From assembly GCA_039812685.1 (NCBI GenBank), contig JBDIBB010000207.1, forward strand, positions 1 through 6,017: 6,017 bases of DNA, given 5' to 3'. This document shows positions 1 through 5,621 of the stretch, piece after piece; position 1 is the stretch's first letter; each line of letters starts with the position of its first letter. Below the pieces are notes generated by a model. That model was not told where the DNA came from. It made no database searches and saw only the letters and a list, made by a program, of their open reading frames with translations. The position numbers and the translations under genes were made by a program. This DNA comes from JBDIBB01 sp039812685 (lineage in GTDB: Bacteria > Acidobacteriota > Vicinamibacteria > Vicinamibacterales > JAFNAJ01).

Positions 1-381
1 ATCCGCAACGCGACGCTGATCCCGGGCACGGGCGTCGCCCCGTTCATCGGCGACGTCGGCATCGCCGGGCAGCGCATCGTCGGAACCGTGAATGGACAGC
101 GCCGGCTCCATCTGGCCGCGCGCATCGAGGACCTGGGCGACCTGCGGGTGTTCGGCGCGCTCGAGGAGATCGACGCCGGCGGGAAGTACCTCGCGCCGCT
201 CTACGATGCCACGCTCGCGCCGGGAGCCCGCCTCACGATTGCCGGGGCGCCCCGGTGGCCGGTGACCATTGCGCCGGGCGGAGCGGCGTCGTTCCTGCTG
301 CTCACGCGCGGGGATGCGCCAGACACTTTCGTCGTCGAGCGGGTGATTCGCGTCGGCGACGCCGACCGGCGCCAGCCGTAG
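1..381 (+). CDS. Barrel-less amidohydrolase-like protein, 5' end cut by window edge
   Basis: The frame is open from base 1 to a TAG at 379-381, giving 126 visible residues with strongly GC-ending codons throughout, so it is real coding sequence. The first 20 or so residues (IRNATLIPGTG, then GDVGIAGQRIV) match the opening strands of amidohydrolases such as D-aminoacylases and imidazolonepropionase-like enzymes. Around residue 60, EIDAGGKYLAP resembles the strand just before the metal-binding HxH, but no HxH follows. From about residue 86, IAPGGAASFLLL plus VERVIRVGD resembles the C-terminal composite-domain strands (usually PGxxADLxxL...VxxVxxxG). The whole catalytic barrel between these parts is missing, so metal-dependent hydrolysis is not expected from this part. 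It may be a stand-alone beta-sandwich protein starting a few codons upstream, a decayed paralogue, or the C-terminal domain of a longer protein. The resemblance is judged by eye. The function is unknown. Confidence 0.6.
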   Translation: MRNATLIPGTGVAPFIGDVGIAGQRIVGTVNGQRRLHLAARIEDLGDLRVFGALEEIDAGGKYLAPLYDATLAPGARLTIAGAPRWPVTIAPGGAASFLLLTRGDAPDTFVVERVIRVGDADRRQP

Positions 382-390
382 TCACGTTCG

Positions 391-400
391 CACGCGCGTG
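391..400. promoter_or_regulatory. 10-bp perfect palindrome upstream of the cytochrome c gene
   Basis: CACGCGCGTG is fully self-complementary and lies 51 bases before the cytochrome c start, in the only non-coding stretch (382-450) available for its promoter. It could be an operator half-site pair. In DNA this rich in CG, a 10-bp palindrome is easily a chance event, and no clear -35/-10 pair was recognised next to it. Confidence 0.15.
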
Positions 401-450
401 GTTCGCGGCTGCCTGACGGCCTCCGACAGCCCGCGGCCCGGGAGGACCAG

Positions 451-780
451 ATGATCAGACCGATGATGGTGGCGACGATGCTGCTGGCGGGTGTCTCGCT
501 CGCCTTCGGACAGGCTGGCGGCAGCCAGCGTGGTGCGCGCAACGTGTCAACCGCGGCGCTCTACCTGAAGGAGTGCGCCGGTTGCCACGGGCCGAAGGGC
601 GAGGGTCAGACCGGGGTGCGTCCCCTCAATGGCCCGCTCGCCCATGGCGACCGCGTCGAGGACATCGAGAAGGTGATCCGCGACGGCATCGAGGACACGA
701 TGATGACGAGCTACAAGGGATCGCTGAGCGCGGCGCAGATCAAGGCGCTCGCCGAGTTCGTGCACGCCCTGCCGCGGTAG
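451..780 (+). CDS. Small secreted class I cytochrome c, single heme
   Basis: This 109-residue protein is a periplasmic electron carrier. Residues 1 to about 21 form a signal peptide with a hydrophobic core (MMVATMLLAGVSLAFG), with cleavage likely near Gln21-Ala22. The heme-attachment motif CAGCH is at residues 42-46: Cys42 and Cys45 bind heme covalently and His46 is the proximal ligand. Met85 is the likely distal ligand, because it sits seven residues before Leu92 in the SLSAAQIKALAEFV stretch, the usual spacing for the final helix of these domains. The ATG is supported by GGAGG at 441-445, five bases upstream. It stands alone, 69 bases after the amidohydrolase-like gene, so its redox partner cannot be named here. 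Small cytochromes of this kind commonly accept electrons from periplasmic dehydrogenases or pass them to terminal oxidases. The family is sure, the partner unknown. Confidence 0.93.
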   Translation: MIRPMMVATMLLAGVSLAFGQAGGSQRGARNVSTAALYLKECAGCHGPKGEGQTGVRPLNGPLAHGDRVEDIEKVIRDGIEDTMMTSYKGSLSAAQIKALAEFVHALPR

Positions 781-781
781 G

Positions 782-811
782 GCCGTGCCGGCGCCGGCCG
801 GCGCCTACGGC
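782..811. terminator. GC-rich inverted repeat between convergent genes, candidate bidirectional terminator
   Basis: Positions 790-805 form a perfect 16-bp palindrome (GGCGCC-GGCC-GGCGCC), able to fold as a 6-bp stem with a 4-base loop. Outer arms at 782-786 (GCCGT) and 807-811 (ACGGC) can lengthen it after a small internal bulge. It fills the gap between the cytochrome stop (780) and the kinase stop (805-807) and includes the last base of the latter. No T-tract follows on either strand, so it is not a textbook intrinsic terminator; position and symmetry are the only support. Confidence 0.45.
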
Positions 812-1749
812 TGGACGGGGGCCTTGGGAACGATGGCGTGCGCGATTGCCTCGGGCAACTCGTCGGGTCGCGGCAGGCCGTCGAGTCCGCCCGCCGTGCG
901 CGTGGACATCGCGCCGACGAAGTTGCCCAGCCTGAGCGCGGTCTTCGGCGAGTGGCCGCGCAGGCGCGCCACGAGGAACCCGCCGTCGAAGGCGTCGCCG
1001 GCGCCCGTGGTGTCGACGATCTTCACCCGTGTGGCCGGCGCGCCGTGGTCCTGGCCGCCGCCCACCCAGCGGCTGCCCTTCGCGCCCAGTTTGATGACCA
1101 CCGTGCGCGGGTGGCTCGTCCAGGCGGCGATGGCGTCCGAGAGGTTGTGGCGGCTCGTGTAGAGCACGGCCTCCTGCTCATTGACGAACACGTAGTCGAG
1201 CGCGTTGACCAGGCGCGGGAACCCGCGGTCGCTCACCAGGCCCTCGTTCCAGCCGAAGTCCCACGACGTGCCGATGCCGCGCTCGCGAAGCCGGCCGACC
1301 AGTTCGGCCCAGCGGGTGCAGTCGCGCGGGTAGAAGGCGAAGTGGACGTGCCGGGCGCCGGCCTCGCGCGTCGCCTCGAAGAAGCGGGGCTCGAGGAGGT
1401 CGTTCACCCCGTTGAAGGTGACGAAGCTGCGGTTGGTCTTCGTCGACATCGCGGCGGTGATCGCCGTCGGCTCGTCCGGCGCGCGCAGGTTGGTGACGGC
1501 AACGCCTTCCGCGCCGGCGCGGGCCTCTCCGGTCTCGTCCAGGCCGCTCACCAGGCCGGTGGAGAGCCCGAGTCGCGCTGCGGCGACGGCCGTGATCACG
1601 GCGCCGCCGCCGAGCGTCCGCACGAACGCGCTGGTCTTCACTTCCTCGCCCACGCGCGGGAGGCGCTCGAGGCCGAGGAAGATGAGATCTTCGAACGCCT
1701 CTCCCACGGTGAGCAGATCGTTTCGGGGCACGTGGCGACACGATACCAT
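805..1749 (-). CDS. PfkB-family carbohydrate or nucleoside kinase (ribokinase fold)
   Basis: This 314-residue cytoplasmic kinase would transfer a phosphate from ATP to a sugar, nucleoside or related alcohol. The N-terminal region has the substrate-side glycines TLGGGAVITAVAAARLGL (residues 46-63, GGG at 47-49). VIKLGAKGS at 219-226 is the ATP-site strand and turn, and DTTGAGDAFDGGF at 246-258 is the PfkB C-terminal signature with catalytic base Asp252. Its length is normal for the family. Residues 90-120 (PTAITAAMSTKTNRSFVTFNG and on) form the lid and substrate region and do not identify the substrate. The ATG at 1747-1749 is chosen for its length; the ribosome site is weak, and a GTG at residue 8 (1726-1728) would also leave the whole fold intact. 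It is divergent from a second PfkB kinase across 114 bases and convergent with the cytochrome gene. Confidence 0.9.
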   Translation of the reverse strand: MVSCRHVPRNDLLTVGEAFEDLIFLGLERLPRVGEEVKTSAFVRTLGGGAVITAVAAARLGLSTGLVSGLDETGEARAGAEGVAVTNLRAPDEPTAITAAMSTKTNRSFVTFNGVNDLLEPRFFEATREAGARHVHFAFYPRDCTRWAELVGRLRERGIGTSWDFGWNEGLVSDRGFPRLVNALDYVFVNEQEAVLYTSRHNLSDAIAAWTSHPRTVVIKLGAKGSRWVGGGQDHGAPATRVKIVDTTGAGDAFDGGFLVARLRGHSPKTALRLGNFVGAMSTRTAGGLDGLPRPDELPEAIAHAIVPKAPVQP

Positions 1750-1825
1750 ACGGCCGACACCGTCCAGCGTGGCGGTGCCGGCGGCCCGGCGTGCCCGTGG
1801 CGGGCTCGTCATCGGTCGTGGTATC
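1742..1825. promoter_or_regulatory. Divergent control region with 7-bp inverted repeat GATACCA/TGGTATC
   Basis: The 114 bases between the two kinase starts (1750-1863) must hold the promoters of both. GATACCA at 1742-1748, which overlaps the minus-strand kinase start codon, is repeated inverted as TGGTATC at 1819-1825. Such spaced arms could bind one regulator acting on both genes. Two 7-base arms about 70 bases apart can arise by chance in a region this size, and I could not pick out convincing -35/-10 elements. Confidence 0.2.
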
Positions 1826-1829
1826 ACGT

Positions 1830-1849
1830 CCCGCGAGGCAGGTCGCGGG
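1830..1849 (+). promoter_or_regulatory. Perfect 7-bp stem-loop in the leader of the plus-strand kinase
   Basis: CCCGCGA at 1830-1836 pairs with TCGCGGG at 1843-1849 around a six-base loop (GGCAGG), ending 14 bases before the ATG at 1864. If transcribed, the hairpin would sit close to the ribosome site, and the loop carries the only purine-rich stretch near this start. It could be an operator or a translation-affecting leader structure. The high GC content makes short stems common, so confidence is low. Confidence 0.3.
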
Positions 1850-1863
1850 CGCGCGCGGATCCT

Positions 1864-2772
1864 ATGTCTCCGACTTTCGACGTCCTCGGCATCGGCGAGA
1901 ACTCCGTCGACATCGTCCTGATCGTGCCGGCCCCGCCGGCTCCCAACGATCACCGCAACAAGCAGCGCATCATCGCGCGTCACGTGCAGTGCGGTGGCCA
2001 GACGGCAACCGCCATGGCGGCGTGCGCGGGCCTCGGGCTGCACGCCGCGTACGTCGGTGCGTTCGGCAACGACGAATACGGCCGTCTCATCCGCGGCGAG
2101 CTCGAGCGGCGCGGCGTCGATCTGGCCGCGGCGCCCGTCTACGAGGTCGCCAACCGCTACGCGGTGATCCTCGTCGAGCAGCACACCGGCGATCGCATGG
2201 TGCTGTGGGATCGCGACGGGACGCTCGCGGTGCCGCCCGTCACCATGGACGCGGACCTCGTCAGCCGCGCGCGGCTGGTCCACGTCGACGACACCGACCA
2301 TGGCATCGCGCTGCGGGCCGCACGGCTCGCGCGCGAGGCGGGCCTGCCGGTCACCTGCGACGTCGACTCGGTGTCCTCGCGCACGCGCGAGCTGCTCGAG
2401 GCGATCTCGATCGTGATCGTCTCCGAGCACCTGCCCGCGCAGCTCACCGGACTGAGCGACCACGAGCAGGCGTTGCGCCGGCTGCGGGCCTGGCACTCCG
2501 GCCTGCTCGTCGTCACGCTGGGCCCGCGCGGGTGCATGGCGCTCGAGGGCGATCGGCTGCACTACGCGCCCGGCTTCCCGGTGGAGGTCGTCGACACGAC
2601 GGGTGCCGGCGACGTCTTCCGCGGCGGCTTCATCTACGGCACGCTCCAGGGGTGGCCCGTGGAGCGCGTGCTCCGGTTCGCCAACGCGACGGCGGCGGCC
2701 AGTTGCGGACGGCTCGGCGCGATGAACGGCGCGCCCTCGATGGCCGACGTCGAGCGCGTGCTGGGTGGGTAG
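1864..2772 (+). CDS. PfkB-family sugar kinase, sulfofructose kinase/ketohexokinase-like branch
   Basis: This 302-residue cytoplasmic kinase has the ribokinase fold. Residues 5-16 (FDVLGIGENSVD) are the opening strand, CGGQTATAMAACAGLGL from residue 43 holds the substrate-side GG (44-45), and DTTGAGDVFRGGF at 244-256 is the C-terminal signature with catalytic Asp250. VVTLGPRGCMAL precedes it as the ATP-site strand. By eye, the SEHLPAQLTG stretch and the DTTGAGDVF context recall sulfofructose kinase YihV and ketohexokinase-type members more than adenosine kinases, but the substrate is not proven. The protein is clearly different from the divergent kinase at 805-1749, so this is not a recent duplication. 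The ATG at 1864 gives the family's usual start; no strong ribosome site precedes it. The DUF2784 gene follows after 51 bases on the same strand. Confidence 0.9.
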   Translation: MSPTFDVLGIGENSVDIVLIVPAPPAPNDHRNKQRIIARHVQCGGQTATAMAACAGLGLHAAYVGAFGNDEYGRLIRGELERRGVDLAAAPVYEVANRYAVILVEQHTGDRMVLWDRDGTLAVPPVTMDADLVSRARLVHVDDTDHGIALRAARLAREAGLPVTCDVDSVSSRTRELLEAISIVIVSEHLPAQLTGLSDHEQALRRLRAWHSGLLVVTLGPRGCMALEGDRLHYAPGFPVEVVDTTGAGDVFRGGFIYGTLQGWPVERVLRFANATAAASCGRLGAMNGAPSMADVERVLGG

Positions 2773-2792
2773 GCCGGGACGCCAGGCCCGGC
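2773..2792 (+). terminator. Stem-loop directly after the plus-strand kinase stop
   Basis: GCCGGG at 2773-2778 pairs with CCCGGC at 2787-2792 around an eight-base loop, starting on the base after the kinase TAG. There is no T-run after it, so it may be only a partial terminator or an mRNA-end stabiliser between the kinase and the DUF2784 gene. GC-rich chance pairing is possible. Confidence 0.3.
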
Positions 2793-2823
2793 TGTCACCG
2801 GCGGCCTCCCGCCCACTGTCCCC

Positions 2824-3222
2824 ATGCCCGCCTCTCTGCTCGCCGACCTGCTCGTCCTCCTGCACCTGGCCTTCGTCGTCTGGGTGATCGTGGGCGGGCT
2901 GCTCGCGTGGCGATGGCCGCGGCTGGCGCTGGCGCACCTGCCGTGTGCCGCGTGGGGGGCGCTCGTCTCGTTTGCCGGGTGGGTGTGCCCGCTGACGCCG
3001 CTCGAGAACCGGCTGCGCGAGCTTGGCGGCGGCGCGGGCTATCGCGGCGACTTCGTGGCGCGCTATCTGCTGCCGGTGCTGTATCCCGAAGGGCTGACGC
3101 GCGAGGCCCAGATCGCGCTGGGCACGCTCGTTGTCGGCGTGAACGTGGCCGCCTACGCCGTCGGCTGGCGCCGCCGCCGGGCGGCGCGCGAGAGGAGGCA
3201 TCCACGGTGCCACGGATCCTGA
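2824..3222 (+). CDS. DUF2784 family integral membrane protein
   Basis: This 132-residue inner-membrane protein belongs to the DUF2784 family, recognised from the opening LLADLLVLLHLAFVVWV (residues 5-21), from CPLTPLENRLRE at 55-66, and from GYRGDFVARYLLPVLYPEGL at 72-91 followed by LTREAQ. Likely membrane segments are residues 8-29, 36-54 and 98-115; an arginine-rich tail follows. The molecular function of the family is not known. No good ribosome site precedes the ATG, but the start fits the family's usual N-terminus. Its last 16 bases overlap the start of the hydrogenase maturation protease, which suggests cotranscription and perhaps translational coupling with that gene. The Arg-rich tail (after residue 115) may be poorly constrained, because its codons also carry the next gene's ribosome site. 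Confidence 0.88.
   Translation: MPASLLADLLVLLHLAFVVWVIVGGLLAWRWPRLALAHLPCAAWGALVSFAGWVCPLTPLENRLRELGGGAGYRGDFVARYLLPVLYPEGLTREAQIALGTLVVGVNVAAYAVGWRRRRAARERRHPRCHGS
3193..3198 (+). promoter_or_regulatory. Shine-Dalgarno AGGAGG that fixes a GTG start
   Basis: AGGAGG lies eight bases before the GTG at 3207, inside the coding sequence of the preceding DUF2784 gene. It is one of the best ribosome sites in the window and is the reason for choosing this GTG over the much longer open frame that continues upstream. Confidence 0.8.
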
Positions 3223-3662
3223 TCTTCGGCTTCGGCAACGTCCTGCGTGCCGACGACGGGGTGGGCGTGCGTGTCGCCGAACGCCTGCGCGACGAGAACT
3301 GGCCCGCTGACGTCGGCGTGATCGCCGCCCACCAGCTGCTGCCCGAACACGCCGACCTGCTGAAGGGCGCCGACCGCGTGGTGTTCGTCGACGCGGCCGA
3401 GGACGTGGCGCCGGGCGAGATCGAGGCCGGGCCACTCGGGCCCGCCGGCGCCCCCGCCATCACGCTCCATCACCTCACGCCGGCCGCGCTGCTGGCCGCC
3501 TGCACGGTGTTGTACGGTCGCGCGCCCGAGGCCACGTTCGTGCGCATCGGCGTGGAGTCGACCGAGACGTCCGCGGCCCTGTCGGCCACGCTGGCCGCGC
3601 GGCTGGAGGCCTGCTGCGAGCGGGTGCGACAGATCGTGCTGGCCTGGGGACCGACGCCGTGA
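3207..3662 (+). CDS. [NiFe] hydrogenase maturation protease, peptidase M52 family
   Basis: This family trims the C-terminal tail of a [NiFe] hydrogenase large subunit after nickel insertion, in the cytoplasm. The 151-residue protein, started at GTG, opens with MPRILIFGFGNVLRADDGVG, the family's GN-x-L-x-x-DD-G signature. Set against E. coli HybD, whose metal ligands are Glu16, Asp62 and His93, the matching residues appear to be Asp17, Asp62 (in VVFVDAAED) and His88 (in TLHHLTPAALL). The stretch HQLLPEHADLL at 42-52 replaces the DGGTxG loop of HybD and is closer to the QLxPELA type that I associate with other hydrogenase groups. Its length is normal. It overlaps the DUF2784 gene by 16 bases. 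No hydrogenase structural or hyp genes lie in this window, so the target is unknown. A related M52 protease with another substrate cannot be excluded. Confidence 0.88.
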   Translation: MPRILIFGFGNVLRADDGVGVRVAERLRDENWPADVGVIAAHQLLPEHADLLKGADRVVFVDAAEDVAPGEIEAGPLGPAGAPAITLHHLTPAALLAACTVLYGRAPEATFVRIGVESTETSAALSATLAARLEACCERVRQIVLAWGPTP

Positions 3663-3746
3663 AGGCCGTTCCTGGCAGTCCGTGGCGAAAGTGGCGCGGC
3701 ATTCGACGGGCGGGGCATCCCGGCTGGCGGCGTTGCTCCTCCTTCA

Positions 3747-3761
3747 AATACTGGCCGTATT
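3747..3761. repeat. Short AT-richer inverted repeat in the convergent intergenic region
   Basis: AATAC at 3747-3751 and GTATT at 3757-3761 flank TGGCC. It stands out mainly because the surroundings are very GC-rich. It lies in the 171-base gap (3663-3833) between convergent genes and could contribute to termination, but the stem is only 5 bp. Confidence 0.2.
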
Positions 3762-3784
3762 CTCGGTCGTCGCGCCTGGCCATC

Positions 3785-3799
3785 CGGGCGCCGCGCCCG
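3785..3799. terminator. GC stem-loop between convergent genes, candidate terminator
   Basis: CGGGCG at 3785-3790 and CGCCCG at 3794-3799 form a 6-bp stem with a CCG loop, about halfway between the protease stop (3662) and the amidohydrolase stop (3834). No T-tract is present on either side. The location between two converging transcripts is the main reason to suggest a terminator. Confidence 0.3.
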
Positions 3800-3833
3800 T
3801 CTCGGTGCGACGCGGCACTTCCACCACGGACTG

Positions 3834-5561
3834 CTACGTTTCCGGCCGCTCGTACACCACCCGGCCGTCGAAGATCGTGTGGGTGACGACGGCATCGAGC
3901 AGCCTGTCGGCGGGCAGTTCGAAGATGTCCTTCGAGAGCAGGACGAGGTCGGCGAGCATGCCGGGCGCGATGCGGCCCTTGCGGTGCTCGTCGAACGAGG
4001 CGTAGGCCGCGCCGCTCGTATAGGCTTCGAGCGCGCGCGCCAGCGTCAAGCGCTGCTCCGGGTGCCAGCCGCCGTGGGGCGTCCCGTCGGGTGTGACGCG
4101 GTTGACCGCGGCGTTCAGGCCCAGCCGCGGGTCGAGCGCCGCGGCCGGCCAGCCGCTGCCGAAGGCAAGTCGTCCGCCCGCTCCCGCGATGCTCGCGCAG
4201 GCCCAGCCGCGCGCGGCACGCTCGGGCCCGAGGCTGGCCGCCCAGCCGTCGATCCGGATCGGGTCGGGGGTGCCGTGCCCGGGCTGCATCGAGGCGATCG
4301 CGCCGAGGGCGTCGAAGCGCGGCAGGTCGGCCGCATCGACGATCTCGACGTGCTCGACGCGGTGACGGCGGCCGCGCGCCGGCGCGGGGTTCGTCCTGGC
4401 GGCGGCCTCGAAGGCATCGAGCGCCTGCCGGACGGCGGCGTCGCCCGCGGCGTGGATCATCACCTGCCACCCGCGCGCGTCGAGCATCGTCACGGCGCGC
4501 CGCAACGCCTCGCCGGCGATGGCCGGCGGCGGTGCGGACTCTGACGGGCTGGCATAAGGGGCGAGCATGGCTGCCGTGCGCGCCGCGATCGTGCCATCGT
4601 CCATGAGCTTCACGGCGCCCGTCTTGAACAGGGCGTCGTCGGGATACTTCGCGCGCAGCGCCTCGAGCTCGGCCAGCCGCGTCTCGTCGAGGCTGGCGCC
4701 GATCGACACGGCCGAGTAGACGCGCAGGTGCAGGTCGTGCGCCCTCCGCAGCTCGTCGTAGAGTTCGAACTCGTCGGCGCTGCCGCTGGCGTTCTGGACG
4801 CTGGTGATGCCGTAGCGGTGCGCCTCGGCCATCGCCCTGCGCAGGGCGATCCGCCGCTCGTCGCGGGTGACATCGGGCAGGTGCCGGCGTACCAGATCCT
4901 GCGCGCCCTCCCGCAGCGCGCCGGTCGGCTCGCCCGTTCTGGGATCCTTCGCGATCGTGCCGTTGGCCGGGTTCGGTGTCCGTCTCGTGATCCCGGCCAG
5001 CGCCAGGGCCCGGCTGTTCACCCAGCTCGTGTGGCCGTCGCGGGCCGTCATGAGCGCGGGCCGATCCGGCACGACGCGGTCGAGCAGGTCGCGGGCCGGC
5101 AGCCCGCCGGGAAACGCACCGTAGTCCCAGCCGTGGCCGAGCACCCAGGGCCGATCGGGGTGTGCGCTGGCGAAGGCGGCGATCGCCGCCTCGATGGCCG
5201 GCTGGGTGGTCGCCCCGAGCAGGTTCGCGCGATCCATCGCGAGGCCGGCGCGCAGCAGGTGCAGGTGCGCGTCGTTGAAGCCGGGCAGCAGCGCGCCACC
5301 CCGGGCGTCGATCTCGACGGTCTGCGGCCGCCGCAGGCGGCGCACCTCGCGCGAGCGCCCGACGCGCAGGATCTGGTTGCCGCGAATCGCCACCGCGCCT
5401 TCGAAGGGCGCTGTCCCGTCGGCCGGGAACACCTTCGCGTCGAAGACGATCAGATCGATCGGCCCGCTGTAGTCGTCCCGCTGGGCGCCGACAATGAGGC
5501 CGGCGATCACCGTGACGGCCACGATCGTGACGACGATGAGCGCGGTGAGACGCGCGGCCAT
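3834..5561 (-). CDS. Membrane-anchored YtcJ-like amidohydrolase (Amidohydrolase_3) with Asp-to-Gly change in the strand-8 motif
   Basis: The 575-residue protein has an N-terminal membrane segment (residues about 6-26), after which it would lie outside the cytoplasm. Composite-domain strands follow (IDLIVFDAKVFPADG at 35-49), then LLPGFNDAHLH at 91-101 with metal-binding His99 and His101. VKLMDDGTIAARTAAM at 317-332 holds Lys318, the likely carboxylated bridging lysine. His370 (VMIHAAGDAAV) and His404 (HRVEHVEI) are the next ligands. In the family the strand-8 motif reads FGSDWP with an essential Asp; here it is FGSGWP with Gly470 (codon 4152-4154). Length and all other landmarks, including DGHTSWVNSRAL at 175-186 and the final KGRIAPGMLADLVLLS, are normal. 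Family members hydrolyse amides, but this substrate is unknown and activity is doubtful. The start is backed by GGAGG at 5567-5571. The upstream RNase gene is 60 bases away on the same strand. Confidence 0.92.
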   Translation of the reverse strand: MAARLTALIVVTIVAVTVIAGLIVGAQRDDYSGPIDLIVFDAKVFPADGTAPFEGAVAIRGNQILRVGRSREVRRLRRPQTVEIDARGGALLPGFNDAHLHLLRAGLAMDRANLLGATTQPAIEAAIAAFASAHPDRPWVLGHGWDYGAFPGGLPARDLLDRVVPDRPALMTARDGHTSWVNSRALALAGITRRTPNPANGTIAKDPRTGEPTGALREGAQDLVRRHLPDVTRDERRIALRRAMAEAHRYGITSVQNASGSADEFELYDELRRAHDLHLRVYSAVSIGASLDETRLAELEALRAKYPDDALFKTGAVKLMDDGTIAARTAAMLAPYASPSESAPPPAIAGEALRRAVTMLDARGWQVMIHAAGDAAVRQALDAFEAAARTNPAPARGRRHRVEHVEIVDAADLPRFDALGAIASMQPGHGTPDPIRIDGWAASLGPERAARGWACASIAGAGGRLAFGSGWPAAALDPRLGLNAAVNRVTPDGTPHGGWHPEQRLTLARALEAYTSGAAYASFDEHRKGRIAPGMLADLVLLSKDIFELPADRLLDAVVTHTIFDGRVVYERPET

Positions 5562-5621
5562 GGACTCCTCCGGGACCCGGTGACGGCAAGTGTAGCGCAG
5601 CGCGCCGCGCCGCGGGCCCCC

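Noticed and set aside
838..1863. The plus-strand kinase frame is open upstream to 838, suggesting a 644-residue fusion.
   Set aside because: The extension is exactly antisense to the minus-strand kinase and has no recognisable domain; the family N-terminus begins at the ATG at 1864.
1791..3206. The maturation protease frame is open upstream to 1791.
   Set aside because: The extra residues are an Arg/Ala-rich shadow of the kinase and DUF2784 genes; a strong AGGAGG and the family start support the GTG at 3207.
1750..3435. The minus-strand kinase frame stays open far upstream, to give 876 codons in all.
   Set aside because: The added part is antisense to a clear PfkB kinase, a DUF2784 gene and a protease, is Arg/Ala/His-rich low-information sequence, and the kinase fold is complete from 1749. 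Stops are rare antisense to GC-ending codons.
3738..3744. A perfect minus-strand AAGGAGG after the amidohydrolase stop.
   Set aside because: No start codon follows within a usable distance; the first ATG (3716-3718) is about 19 bases away and leads to a shadow frame.
3659..3886. A GTG overlapping the protease TGA (GTGA) that could start a coupled 75-residue gene.
   Set aside because: The translation is Arg/Pro/Ser-rich with no motif, and its end runs antisense into the amidohydrolase gene.
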